Shown here: positions 21,185 through 29,697 of the stretch, piece after piece
Numbering within the stretch: position 1 is the stretch's first letter
Layout: every line of letters begins with the position of its first letter
DNA from: JANMMJ01 sp964543235
GTDB taxonomy: Bacteria > Pseudomonadota > Alphaproteobacteria > Rhizobiales > Aestuariivirgaceae
Direction: 5' to 3'
NCBI GenBank assembly: GCA_964543235.1
Contig: CAZIXE010000025.1
Span: 1-51,555 of the forward strand
DNA length: 51,555 nt
Notes under the pieces: generated by a model
Told to the model about the DNA's origin: nothing
What the model saw: the letters and a program-made list of their open reading frames with translations, nothing else
The model's database searches: none
Made by a program: the position numbers and the translations under genes

Positions 21185-22573
21185 TTGTCGCCCCTTTCCA
21201 ACATGGCGGTTCGCGATATCGAGACGCTGATCCATCCCTATACGCATCTGGCGAAGCACCGCGAGACCGGCCCTGTTATCCTCGAAGAGGGCAAAGGCGT
21301 CTATGTCTTCGATGACCAGGGCAAGCGCTACATCGAAGGGCTGGCGGGCCTGTGGTGCACCGCCCTCGGCTACGGCAACGAGGAGCTGGTGGAGGCGGCG
21401 GCATCGCAGATGCGGCGGCTCTCCTACACCCATATCTTCGGCGGCAAGTCCAACGACATGGCGATCGAGCTGGCCGAGAAGCTCAAGGAGGTGGTGCCGG
21501 TCAAGGCTTCCAAGATCCTGTTCGGTGGATCGGGCTCGGAAGCCAACGATATGCAGGTGAAACTCACCTGGTACTACAACAACGGCCGCGGCAAACCGGA
21601 GAAGAAGAAGATCATTTCGCGGCTCAGGGCCTATCATGGGGTGACGGTGGCCTCGGGCTCGCTCACCGGGCTGCCCAATGTGCAGGGCGATTTCGATCTC
21701 CCCATCAGGAACATCCTGCATACGTCCTGCCCGCACTACTACCGCAACGCACTGGACGGCGAGAGCGAGGACGAGTTCACCACGCGCATGGCGCGCGATC
21801 TCGACGAGATGATCCAGCGCGAGGGACCGGAGACGGTCGCGGCCTTCATCGCCGAGCCGATCATGGGGGCGGGCGGCGTGGTCATTCCGCCTGACAGCTA
21901 TTTCCCCAAGATCAACGCGGTGCTGGCCAAATACGACGTGCGCAACATCGCCGACGAGGTGATCTGCGGCTTCGGGCGCACGGGCAACTGGTTCGGCACC
22001 CAGACCTTCGGCATGATGCCCCATTCGATCTCGATGGCCAAGGCCATCACCTCGGCCTATTTCCCGATGGGGGCCATCACCATCGAGGATGACCTCTACG
22101 AGGTGATGCTGGCGCAGAGCAACAAGCTCGGCCAGTTCGGCCATGGCTATACTTACACGGCGCATCCGGTCGGCTGCGCGGTGGCGCTCAAGACGATCGA
22201 GATCTACCAGCGCGACAAGGTGATCGAACACGCGCGGCGGATGGGCATCCTGTTCGAAGAGCGCTTCAACCGGCTCAAGGATCATCCGCTGGTGGGCGAA
22301 GTGCGCGCCAAGGGGCTCATCGGCGCGGTCGAGCTCGTCGCCGACAAGAAGACACGGCGGAGCTTCCAGCCGGCGCAGGGTGTAGGGGCCGCCATGGTGA
22401 AAAACGCCCAGGACCACGGGCTGGTGTGCCGCACGCTGCCCGGTGACACGGTGGCGCTGTGCCCGCCGCTCATCATCCAGGCGGATGAAATCAACGCCAT
22501 GTTCGACATGTTCGAAAAGGGCCTCGACGACACCGAGGCGTGGGTAACCAAGGAAGGACTGCGGACCGTTTGA
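21185..22573 (+). CDS. class III omega-aminotransferase (beta-alanine/putrescine-pyruvate type)
   Basis: The 462-residue PLP enzyme has FGGSGSEANDMQ (residues 113-124), YHGVTVASGSLTG (150-162), IADEVICGFGRTG (255-267) and lysine K286 in SMAKAITSAYFPMGA. The N-terminal RDIETLIHPYTHL is typical of aminotransferases that pass amino groups from omega-amino acids or diamines to pyruvate. GGAGG lies seven bases before TTG 21185, which is preferred; ATG 21203 is the alternative. The open frame reaches back to 20933, but that part overlaps ccdA and lacks a ribosome-binding site. Exact donor substrate is undetermined. Together with gabT it brackets the accessory segment. Confidence 0.9.
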   Translation: MSPLSNMAVRDIETLIHPYTHLAKHRETGPVILEEGKGVYVFDDQGKRYIEGLAGLWCTALGYGNEELVEAAASQMRRLSYTHIFGGKSNDMAIELAEKLKEVVPVKASKILFGGSGSEANDMQVKLTWYYNNGRGKPEKKKIISRLRAYHGVTVASGSLTGLPNVQGDFDLPIRNILHTSCPHYYRNALDGESEDEFTTRMARDLDEMIQREGPETVAAFIAEPIMGAGGVVIPPDSYFPKINAVLAKYDVRNIADEVICGFGRTGNWFGTQTFGMMPHSISMAKAITSAYFPMGAITIEDDLYEVMLAQSNKLGQFGHGYTYTAHPVGCAVALKTIEIYQRDKVIEHARRMGILFEERFNRLKDHPLVGEVRAKGLIGAVELVADKKTRRSFQPAQGVGAAMVKNAQDHGLVCRTLPGDTVALCPPLIIQADEINAMFDMFEKGLDDTEAWVTKEGLRTV

Positions 22574-22595
22574 CCCCACCCGACGCTGCGCGCCA

Positions 22596-22617
22596 CCCTC
22601 CCCGCAGGCGGGGAGGG
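22596..22617. repeat. GC-rich intergenic palindrome
   Basis: CCCTCCCCGC (22596-22605) and GCGGGGAGGG (22608-22617) form a 10-bp perfect stem with a two-base centre, just after the aminotransferase stop. Palindromes of this type recur between genes in many rhizobial genomes (recalled, not searched). It may also act as a terminator, though no T run follows. Confidence 0.5.
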
Positions 22618-22714
22618 ATGACTGCGCCTGTTACGTCTTCAGATTCGCTCAGTTCTCGCCGAGCCTGTCGCAGTCCGCCGGCAAAGACGGCATGAATGCC
22701 TGTGCGCCGATCGG

Positions 22715-22987
22715 TCAACCCTTGGATTCGACCAAGATCACCAGGGACTCCGGTACCACGCCATCATAGGCCATCGCATCGGCGGCTGCCTTGCTCTGCA
22801 TCGCCGCGGCCAAGGCGTCCATGTCCGGTACATCCATCATCAGAGCCACCTGAGTTGGATCCTGCGGATCAACGAATGTCCGGATGTTGGTGACGCCAAG
22901 CGGGCCGAAGAATTCCTGGCGCTTCGGCGAGGTGAGCCAGTGCGTGGCGCCCTTTGTAATCTTGTGATGGCCGATTATTGTAGGCAT
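22715..22987 (-). CDS. small conserved-looking protein of unknown function (90 aa)
   Basis: A good AAGGAGG ribosome-binding site sits five bases before the ATG at 22987. The product begins MPTIIGHHKITKGATHWLTS and contains FGPLGVTNIRTFVDPQDPTQ, VALMMDVPDMDALAAAMQSK and a C-terminal VVPESLVILVES strand. Size and the alternating strand/helix pattern resemble ferredoxin-like fold dimeric alpha-beta barrel proteins such as monooxygenase-like or stress proteins, but no family is certain. No membrane or signal segment. Confidence 0.65.
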   Translation of the reverse strand: MPTIIGHHKITKGATHWLTSPKRQEFFGPLGVTNIRTFVDPQDPTQVALMMDVPDMDALAAAMQSKAAADAMAYDGVVPESLVILVESKG

Positions 22988-23256
22988 AGCATCCTCCTTG
23001 CCGGGATTGTCGATGACCACAAGCCCCGCCAAGAACAGCGACACTTGCGCGCAAAGGCGATAAAGCTCCCTTGCGTGCGAGCTGTCAAACGCGGCATCCG
23101 GCCGTGACGAGTTCCGAGCGTCTGCGATCGAACATCCGAACCCTCATCCGGAAAAGCCGGACGGGGATCGAGAGAACCCGAAAGCGAGGCCGCTGACCGC
23201 GCCTACTTCTTCTTGAGTCTTGCGGCGGCCTTGTTGAGCTTGTCGCGGTCGTTGCA

Positions 23257-23784
23257 CTACTGCCAGCGCTGGGCGCGGAACTCCCAAGGTGTGACCTTGC
23301 CGTCCTTGTCGGCATCGGCCGCGGCAAAGCGCTTCTGCTCCTCGGCCATGAACTCGGCCTGGCTGACGCTGCCATTCTTGTCGGCATCCATGGCGGCGAA
23401 GCGCTCCTTCTTGCGGGCCTGCATCGCCTCGATGCGCGACTGGTTGAAGCCAGGTCCGCGGCCCATGCGCACATTCATGAACTCCTCTTCGGTCAGCTCG
23501 CCGTCAGTGTCCGAATCCATGGCGTAGAAGACGGATTCGCGCTGACCCGCGGCCTCATCGGCGCTGATGACACCGTCATTGTTGGCATCGACGATGCCGA
23601 ACATCGGGCCGCCCATCATGCCGGGTCCGCCCATCATGCCGGGGCCGCCCATCATGGGACCGCCCCCGCGCTGCCAGCCCCACATCTGCCAGCCCCAGCT
23701 GTCATCGTCGTCGGCCAGCGCCAGCGGTGCGGCCAGTCCTGCCAAGGCCACGGCGAGCGCCAGGCCAGTAACCAATTTCTTCAT
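23257..23784 (-). CDS. secreted EF-hand protein, possibly cut short by an amber codon
   Basis: The 175-residue product has a signal peptide (MKKLVTGLALAVALAGLAAP, cleavage near ALA-DDDD), a Gly/Met/Pro-rich stretch (repeats of MMGGPG) and four EF-hand loops: DANNDGVISADE, DSDTDGELTEEE, DADKNGSVSQAE and DADKDGKVTPWE. It probably binds calcium in the periplasm. GGAGACC precedes the ATG. The TAG at 23257 is followed in the same frame by 17 more codons reading CNDRDKLNKAAARLKKK before the next TAG at 23203, a hydrophilic tail that looks coding. Confidence 0.8.
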   Translation of the reverse strand: MKKLVTGLALAVALAGLAAPLALADDDDSWGWQMWGWQRGGGPMMGGPGMMGGPGMMGGPMFGIVDANNDGVISADEAAGQRESVFYAMDSDTDGELTEEEFMNVRMGRGPGFNQSRIEAMQARKKERFAAMDADKNGSVSQAEFMAEEQKRFAAADADKDGKVTPWEFRAQRWQ

Positions 23785-23849
23785 CGTCGGTCTCCTGTGC
23801 ATCACATGCCCCTTGGTCATCCCATTGCACCGGCTGCGGTGGCGGCGAC

Positions 23850-23863
23850 TTGATCGGGGTCAA
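23850..23863 (+). promoter_or_regulatory. FNR/FixK-type box upstream of hemN
   Basis: TTGAT-CGGG-GTCAA matches the FnrL/FixK consensus TTGAT-N4-ATCAA at nine of ten positions. Its centre is about 43 bp before the hemN ATG at 23900, so activation from a -41.5 position would start the mRNA almost at the start codon. Control of hemN by FNR-family proteins under low oxygen is well established in alphaproteobacteria. Confidence 0.72.
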
Positions 23864-23899
23864 GGTGCGGCAAGTTGCTGCCTGCCACGTATTCGGCTC

Positions 23900-25243
23900 A
23901 TGAATGCCGAGTTCTTGCCCTTCGCCCTGCAGGATGTACCGCGCTACACGAGCTATCCAACCGCGGTGCAGTTCCAGAATGATTTTCCCGGCGCGCGGGC
24001 CGATGAATGGATGGCGGCGCTGCCAGCGGACGCATCGCTGTCGGTCTATGTGCATGTGCCGTTCTGCCGGCAGCTGTGCTGGTATTGCGGCTGCCATACC
24101 AGCGTGCCCAACGGCTATGAGCGGGCCAAGCGCTATGCCGATCTGCTGGTGCGCGACATCCGCCGCACGGCCGAGATCGCCGGGGGTCAGCGCGGACGGA
24201 TCCGGCATCTGCATTTCGGCGGCGGCACGCCCACCTACTTCAATGACATCGATCTCGCCCGGGTAACGGCGGCGGTGGAACACAGTTTCGGCTTCGCCAC
24301 GGATGCCGAGATCGCCATCGAGATCGATCCGCGCACCATGGAGCGCAACCGGGCGCGGGGGCTCGCTGCCATGGGTTTCAACCGGGCAAGCCTCGGGGTA
24401 CAGGACTTCGCGCCTGACGTTCAGTCAAAGATCAACCGGGTGCAACCGACAAGCGTGGTGGCGGCCTGCATCGAAAGCCTGCGCGCGGCGGGGTTCCAGT
24501 CAGTCAATTTCGACCTGATGTACGGCCTGCCGCTGCAGACGGAGGCAAGCGTGGGCGAAACGGCCCGCCAGGCGGCGGCGATGCAGCCCGACCGGTTCGC
24601 CGTCTTCGGCTATGCGCATGTGCCGTGGTTCAAGAAGCACCAGAACATGATCGCGGAAGCGGACCTGCCAGGCGTGCATGAACGCTATGCGCAGGCCATG
24701 GCCATCGGCGCGACGCTCGAGTCGGAAGGCTACCAGGCGATCGGCCTCGATCACTTCGCCCTGCCCCATGACAGCCTCGCGGTCGCGGCGGCCAGCGGCC
24801 GGCTGCGGCGGAACTTCCAAGGCTACACGACAGATGTGACGGATGCGCTGCTGTCGTTTGGCGCTTCGGCCATCGGCCAGTTGCCCCAGGGTTTCGTGCA
24901 AGCGGCACGTGACACGCTCAGGTGGTCGCAAGCCGTCGAGGCCGGCCGCAGCCCGGTGACGCGCGGCCTCGCCGTGACGACCGAGGACCGCATGCGCGCC
25001 GAGATCATCGAGCGGCTCATGTGCGACATGACCGTGGATGCGCGGGCGATTGCCAGACGGCACGGTCTTGACATCGAAGCGGCCTTCGATCGCCTTCAGC
25101 CGCTTTGCCGGTCGGGGCTGGCCAGCGTCGAGGGGGGGACCGTCACGGTTCCGCGGGAACATAGACTGTTCCTGCGGAACGTGGCGGCCGCCTTCGACGC
25201 CCATTTCGTGCCGGCGCCGAACCGTCATGCGAAAGCCGTTTGA
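23900..25243 (+). CDS. hemN: oxygen-independent coproporphyrinogen III oxidase
   Basis: The 447-residue radical SAM enzyme decarboxylates coproporphyrinogen III to protoporphyrinogen IX without oxygen, for haem synthesis at low oxygen. The Fe-S motif CRQLCWYCGC lies at residues 56-65 (Cys 56, 60, 63) after SVYVHVPF; LHFGGGTPTY and a C-terminal HemN domain (AEIIERLMCDMTVD) follow. Length is normal. ATG 23900 was chosen because PFALQDVPRYTSYPTA is the usual N-terminus. An FNR/FixK box lies upstream. It is divergent from the EF-hand gene. Confidence 0.95.
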   Translation: MNAEFLPFALQDVPRYTSYPTAVQFQNDFPGARADEWMAALPADASLSVYVHVPFCRQLCWYCGCHTSVPNGYERAKRYADLLVRDIRRTAEIAGGQRGRIRHLHFGGGTPTYFNDIDLARVTAAVEHSFGFATDAEIAIEIDPRTMERNRARGLAAMGFNRASLGVQDFAPDVQSKINRVQPTSVVAACIESLRAAGFQSVNFDLMYGLPLQTEASVGETARQAAAMQPDRFAVFGYAHVPWFKKHQNMIAEADLPGVHERYAQAMAIGATLESEGYQAIGLDHFALPHDSLAVAAASGRLRRNFQGYTTDVTDALLSFGASAIGQLPQGFVQAARDTLRWSQAVEAGRSPVTRGLAVTTEDRMRAEIIERLMCDMTVDARAIARRHGLDIEAAFDRLQPLCRSGLASVEGGTVTVPREHRLFLRNVAAAFDAHFVPAPNRHAKAV

Positions 25244-25290
25244 CGCCAGCCGCGGGCGATGACAGCATCGCCGCCGTCGCGAGGTGCTGC

Positions 25291-25917
25291 ATGACAATCA
25301 TCGACAACGAAGCGGGGCTCAGGGCCGTGTTTGGCCATGCCGAGGGACTCTCCATCCAGAAATCCCTGGCGCACATCGACAGGTATGCGCGGCAGTTCAT
25401 CGGCATGTCGCCGTTCCTGGTGCTGGCCACCGCCAATGGCAGGGGCAAGGCGGATGTGAGCCCGCGGGGCGACCCGCCGGGATTCGTCAAGGTGATCGAC
25501 GAGAAGACGCTGCTCATCCCCGACCGGCCCGGCAACAACCGGCTCGACACGATGGTCAATATCGTCGAGAACCCCAATGTCGCGGCGCTGTTCTTCATCC
25601 CGGGTTTCGAGGATACGCTGCGACTCTCGGGACGGGCCAGGATCACCACCGACGCCGCCCTCCTCGGAGACTGCGTGGTCAACGGCAAGATCCCCAAGGC
25701 GGGCATCCTCATTACTGTCGAGGAGGTGTTTCTGCATTGCGCGAAGGCGCTGCGGCGCTCGAAACTGTGGCATGAGGATTACAAGCAGGAGCGCAGCCAG
25801 ATGCCGTCGATTGCGCGCATCATCCTGGAACAGAGCTGCGCAACGCGGGTCGACGAGGAGCTTGCGGCGCAGAAGGATATCGAGGTCGAAGAGAACTACA
25901 AGAACGAGATGTACTAA
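25291..25917 (+). CDS. pyridoxamine 5'-phosphate oxidase-family FMN-binding protein
   Basis: The 208-residue protein has the split-barrel flavin-binding fold: MSPFLVLATANGRGKADVSP (core FMN-binding strands), DEKTLLIPDRPGNNRLDTMV, then NPNVAALFFIPGF and an RARITTDAAL segment. It resembles the MSMEG_1061-type subgroup of unknown substrate, not PdxH, which is encoded separately at 29032. GCGAGG precedes the ATG at 25291. It starts 47 bp after hemN on the same strand and may be co-transcribed. Confidence 0.8.
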   Translation: MTIIDNEAGLRAVFGHAEGLSIQKSLAHIDRYARQFIGMSPFLVLATANGRGKADVSPRGDPPGFVKVIDEKTLLIPDRPGNNRLDTMVNIVENPNVAALFFIPGFEDTLRLSGRARITTDAALLGDCVVNGKIPKAGILITVEEVFLHCAKALRRSKLWHEDYKQERSQMPSIARIILEQSCATRVDEELAAQKDIEVEENYKNEMY

Positions 25918-25920
25918 GGT

Positions 25921-26892
25921 TCACTGCCGCTCCACCGGCACCACGTAGCGGTCGCGCAACTCGCCGCGCCGCAGCACGGTTACCCTGACATCGCGACCCA
26001 CGCGGTCGTGGTTGAGGAGGCGCAGGAGGTCGTCGATCCCCTGGGCAGGCTCGCCGTCGATGGCGATCAGGAGGTCGCCGGGCTTGAGGCCCGCCTCGTC
26101 AGCGGGACCGCCGGCGATGACGCGCATGACGCGGACGCCAGAGTCCTGCGCCACGCCGGCATGACGGGCGATGTGGCGAGGGATCAATGTGTGTTGGCCT
26201 TCGATGCCGAGCGAGGCGCGGCGCACCCGGCCATGCTGGAGTATTTGCGAGAGCACATAGAGCGCGGTGTTGCTGGCGACCGAAAAGCAGATGCCCTGCG
26301 CCCCCATGATGACGGCGGTATTGACACCCATCACCCGGCCACGCGCATCGACCAGGGGCCCGCCGGAATTGCCGGGATTGAGGGCGGCATCGGTCTGGAT
26401 CACATCGTCGATCAGGCGGCCGGTGCGCGAGCGCAGGCTGCGGCCCGTGGCGCTGATGACGCCGGCCGTCACCGTCTGCTCGAAGCCCAAGGGATTGCCG
26501 ATGGCAATCGCCAGCTGGCCGACGCGTATCGCTTTCGAGTCGGCGAGCGTGAGGGCGGGGACCTGCAGATCATCATCGCTCCTGATGACGGCGATGTCGG
26601 TGTCGGGGTCCTCGCCGATGATGCGGGCGCGGGCCTGGTGGCCGTCGGCCAAGGCGATGGCAATCGACTTGGCGCCGTGCACGACGTGGCTGTTGGTGAA
26701 GATGAGGCCATCGCCGGCCACCACGAAGCCCGAGCCTGAGCCCTTGCGGCCGCCGGACTGCTGCACGGCAATATGTACTACCGCCGGGCCAGCACGCTCG
26801 ACGGCGGCCATGACGGCTGCCGAATAGGCGTCAAAAATCGCGTCGGCGGCCGGGGCCTCGGCCACTGGTTCGTGCGGATCATTATCATACAT
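25921..26892 (-). CDS. trypsin-like S1C (HtrA-like) protease with one PDZ domain, no signal peptide
   Basis: The 323-residue protein has a complete triad: H69 in TNSHVV, D99 in DTDIAV and S176 in LNPGNSGGPL. One PDZ domain follows (AGGPADEAGLKPGDLLIAID, about residues 245-315). Unlike DegP/DegQ it begins MYDNDPHEPVAEAP with no signal peptide or membrane anchor, so it should be cytoplasmic unless the start is wrong; no upstream start giving a signal sequence was seen. It lies 63 bp after aroC on the same strand and may be the last gene of a fabI-aroC-htrA transcript. Confidence 0.85.
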   Translation of the reverse strand: MYDNDPHEPVAEAPAADAIFDAYSAAVMAAVERAGPAVVHIAVQQSGGRKGSGSGFVVAGDGLIFTNSHVVHGAKSIAIALADGHQARARIIGEDPDTDIAVIRSDDDLQVPALTLADSKAIRVGQLAIAIGNPLGFEQTVTAGVISATGRSLRSRTGRLIDDVIQTDAALNPGNSGGPLVDARGRVMGVNTAVIMGAQGICFSVASNTALYVLSQILQHGRVRRASLGIEGQHTLIPRHIARHAGVAQDSGVRVMRVIAGGPADEAGLKPGDLLIAIDGEPAQGIDDLLRLLNHDRVGRDVRVTVLRRGELRDRYVVPVERQ

Positions 26893-26955
26893 GGCTTCGC
26901 TCCAGCCCCCGCCGGAAAGCAGGATATGGGGAGGCGGACCGCCGGCGAAAAGAGG

Positions 26956-28041
26956 TCAGCCCAGCTGGCCGCGGTGGCGGAGGAAGTGATCGGCGAGGAC
27001 CAGCGCCATCATGGCCTCACCGACCGGCACGGCGCGGATGCCGACGCAGGGGTCATGGCGGCCCTTGGTCGAGACATCGGTCTCCTCGCCCCCGGTGGTG
27101 ATGGTGCCGCGCGCCTGGAGAATGGAAGAGGTGGGTTTCACTACAAAGCGCACCACGACATCCTGGCCGGTGGATATACCGCCCAGGATGCCGCCGGCGT
27201 GGTTCGAGAGGAATTCCGGCTTGCCGTGACGCAAGCGGATCTGGTCGGCGTTCTCTTCACCGGAGAGTGCTGCGGCAGCGAAGCCGGCACCGATCTCGAC
27301 GCCCTTGACCGCGTTGATGCTCATCATGGCGGCGGCAAGATCCTGGTCGAGCTTGCCATAGACCGGCGCGCCCCAGCCGGCCGGCACCCCGGAGGCGATG
27401 ACCTCGATCACGGCACCGCAGGACGAGCCGCGCTTCCTCACATCATCCAGGTAGTCGGCCCACAGCGCCGCCGCCTTGGCATCCGGGGTGAAGAAGGGAT
27501 TGCGGTCGACCTCGGACCAGTCCCAGTGCTTGTAATCGATCTTGTGGGGGCCGATCTGGACGAGTGCGCCGCGGATGGTGACACCGGGAATGACCCTGCG
27601 GGCAATCGCACCCGCTGCCACCCGGCAGGCCGTCTCGCGGGCCGAGGAGCGGCCGCCGCCGCGATAGTCGCGAATACCGTATTTCGCCTGGTAGGTGAAA
27701 TCGGCGTGACCGGGGCGGAATTTGTCGCGGATGTCACTGTAGTCCTTCGAGCGCTGGTCGACATTGTCGATGACGAGGGCGATCGGCGTGCCGGTGGTAA
27801 CCTGGCCGCGGGTGCGTTCGTCCGCGAAAACGCCCGACAGAATCCTGACTGCGTCAGGCTCGCGGCGCTGGGTGGTGAAGCGCGACTGGCCGGGCCGGCG
27901 CTTGTCGAGATAGACCTGAATGTCCGCTTCGGTCAGCGGGATGCCGGAGGGACACCCGTCGACGATGCAGCCGATGGCGGGCCCGTGGCTTTCGCCGAAG
28001 GTCGTCATGCGGAACATGTGGCCGAAGGTGTTGAAGGACAT
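26956..28041 (-). CDS. aroC: chorismate synthase
   Basis: The 361-residue enzyme makes chorismate from 5-enolpyruvylshikimate 3-phosphate, the last shikimate step, using reduced FMN. It begins MSFNTFGHMFRMTTFGESHG, has the RRPGQS and RSSARETACRVAAGA signatures, and GGISTGQDVVVRF toward the C-terminus. Length is typical. It lies 65 bp downstream of fabI on the same strand, an order found in related alphaproteobacteria, and upstream of the S1C protease. Confidence 0.97.
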   Translation of the reverse strand: MSFNTFGHMFRMTTFGESHGPAIGCIVDGCPSGIPLTEADIQVYLDKRRPGQSRFTTQRREPDAVRILSGVFADERTRGQVTTGTPIALVIDNVDQRSKDYSDIRDKFRPGHADFTYQAKYGIRDYRGGGRSSARETACRVAAGAIARRVIPGVTIRGALVQIGPHKIDYKHWDWSEVDRNPFFTPDAKAAALWADYLDDVRKRGSSCGAVIEVIASGVPAGWGAPVYGKLDQDLAAAMMSINAVKGVEIGAGFAAAALSGEENADQIRLRHGKPEFLSNHAGGILGGISTGQDVVVRFVVKPTSSILQARGTITTGGEETDVSTKGRHDPCVGIRAVPVGEAMMALVLADHFLRHRGQLG

Positions 28042-28106
28042 GGGCGATGATTAAGCTCGGATCTCTCTGCCGTCAAACCGCCATGCGTGCTGCATGCCGG
28101 CCCGGC

Positions 28107-28946
28107 TCAGTCCCCGCTGGCATTGTCGATGTTGTTGCCGACGGTGATGTCGGGCGCTTCCGGATTTTTCATGCCGACGATGTGGTAGCCGGCATCGACA
28201 TGCATGATCTCGCCGGTGACGCCGCGGCCGAGATCGGACAGGAGATAGAGGGCGGAGTCGCCGACCTCATCAATGGTGACGGTGCGGCGGAGCGGCGAGT
28301 TGTATTCGTTCCACTTCAGTATGTAGCGGAAATCGCCGATGCCGGAAGCCGCCAGCGTCTTGATGGGACCTGCCGATATGGCATTGACGCGGATGCTCTT
28401 CGGGCCGAGGTCGGCGGCCATGTAGCGTACCGAGGCTTCCAGTGCCGCCTTGGCGACGCCCATCACATTGTAGTGGGGCATCCATTTCTCGGCGCCGTAA
28501 TAGGTGAGGGTCAGCAGCGAGCCGCCCGCGGTCATGAGCTTCTCGGCACGCTGGGCAACGGCCGTGAAGCTGTAGCAGGAGATGTTCAGTGTCCTGTTGA
28601 AATTGTCGGCGGTGGTGTCGACGTAACGGCCGGTCAATTGGTCCTTGTCGGAGAAGGCAATGGCGTGCACCACGAAGTCGAGGCGGCCCCAGGCCTTGGC
28701 TATGGCGGCAAATGCCTCGTCGAGCGAGGCCTCATCGGTGACATCACAAGGCAGCACGATGCCGGAGCCAAGGTTCGCCGCCAGCGGTTCGACACGCTTC
28801 TTCAAGGCATCACCCTGATAGGTGAAGGCCAGCTCGGCCCCGTGGCGATGGCAGGCCTGCGAAATGCCCCAGGCAATCGAGCGATTATTTGCCACACCCA
28901 TGACGAGGCCACGCTTTCCTGCCATTAAGGCCTTGGTATCGCTCAT
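28107..28946 (-). CDS. fabI: enoyl-[acyl-carrier-protein] reductase (NADH)
   Basis: The 279-residue short-chain-dehydrogenase-fold enzyme performs the last reduction of each fatty acid elongation cycle. Cofactor binding is seen in GLVMGVANNRSIAWGIS (residues 13-29); the FabI catalytic pattern Tyr-x6-Lys is Y159 and K166 in HYNVMGVAK, with a further Tyr pair in TLTYYGAEKW. AGGAA precedes the ATG at 28946. It is divergent from pdxH across 85 bp. The C-terminal tail after GYHIVGMKNP is about 15 residues and polar. Confidence 0.96.
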   Translation of the reverse strand: MSDTKALMAGKRGLVMGVANNRSIAWGISQACHRHGAELAFTYQGDALKKRVEPLAANLGSGIVLPCDVTDEASLDEAFAAIAKAWGRLDFVVHAIAFSDKDQLTGRYVDTTADNFNRTLNISCYSFTAVAQRAEKLMTAGGSLLTLTYYGAEKWMPHYNVMGVAKAALEASVRYMAADLGPKSIRVNAISAGPIKTLAASGIGDFRYILKWNEYNSPLRRTVTIDEVGDSALYLLSDLGRGVTGEIMHVDAGYHIVGMKNPEAPDITVGNNIDNASGD

Positions 28947-29031
28947 TATTTTTCCTGGAACTTCCGGTGCTGGTTTGCGTTGTCCGGCGCTTTCTGGCAC
29001 AAACCGGGAGGCAAGAAAAGAGGCGCACCCG

Positions 29032-29664
29032 ATGTCACTCAGCGATCTTGGCAAGCTCACCGCCGCCATGGGTTTCAGCGAGCGCGAGGAACCGTTGTCG
29101 CTGTTTGCCGAATGGATGAAGGATGCCGAGGCTGCCGAGCCCAACGATCCCAATGCCATGGCGCTGGCGACCGTCGACGAAGAAGGATTGCCCAATGTGC
29201 GCATGGTGCTGCTCAAGGGCTTCGACGACCGGGGCTTCGTGTTCTACACCAATTTCGAGAGCCAGAAGGGCCAGGAAATCCTCGGCACGCGCAAGGCCGC
29301 CCTGTGCTTCCACTGGAAGAGTCTCAGGCGCCAGGTCAGGGTACGGGGGCCGGCCGAGCCGGTCAGCGATGGTGAGGCCGATGCCTATTTCGCCTCGCGG
29401 CCGCGCGACAGCCGCATCGGCGCCTGGGCGTCGCAGCAGTCCCGGCCGCTCAAGGGGCGCTTCGAGCTGGAAGCGGCGGTGGCCAGCTACGCGCTCAAAT
29501 ACGCGATCGGCGAGGTACCGCGGCCGCCCTACTGGTCAGGATTCCGGATCATGCCACTCAGCATCGAGTTCTGGCACGACCGCCCGTTCCGGCTTCACGA
29601 CCGCGTGGTGTTCCGGCGGGCCAGCGCAAATGACACCTGGAGCCGGACGCGGCTCTACCCGTGA
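29032..29664 (+). CDS. pdxH: pyridoxamine/pyridoxine 5'-phosphate oxidase
   Basis: The 210-residue FMN enzyme forms pyridoxal 5'-phosphate. Signatures are PNVRMVLLKGFDDRGFVFYT, FHWKSLRRQVRVRG, RIGAWASQQSRPL, the substrate-contacting YWSGFRIMPLSIEFW and the C-terminal RLYP that ends nearly all PdxH proteins. AAGAGG precedes the ATG at 29032. Divergence from fabI is a known arrangement in this group. It would supply cofactor to the several PLP enzymes in the window. Confidence 0.96.
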   Translation: MSLSDLGKLTAAMGFSEREEPLSLFAEWMKDAEAAEPNDPNAMALATVDEEGLPNVRMVLLKGFDDRGFVFYTNFESQKGQEILGTRKAALCFHWKSLRRQVRVRGPAEPVSDGEADAYFASRPRDSRIGAWASQQSRPLKGRFELEAAVASYALKYAIGEVPRPPYWSGFRIMPLSIEFWHDRPFRLHDRVVFRRASANDTWSRTRLYP

Positions 29665-29697
29665 CCGGCCCGTCGCTTGTTCAAGGTCGCCCGGCCG

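Noticed and set aside
23600..23670. Short tandem repeats that first looked like a repeat array
   Set aside because: They encode the MMGGPG repeats of the EF-hand protein in frame; unit length and lack of spacers exclude a CRISPR array.
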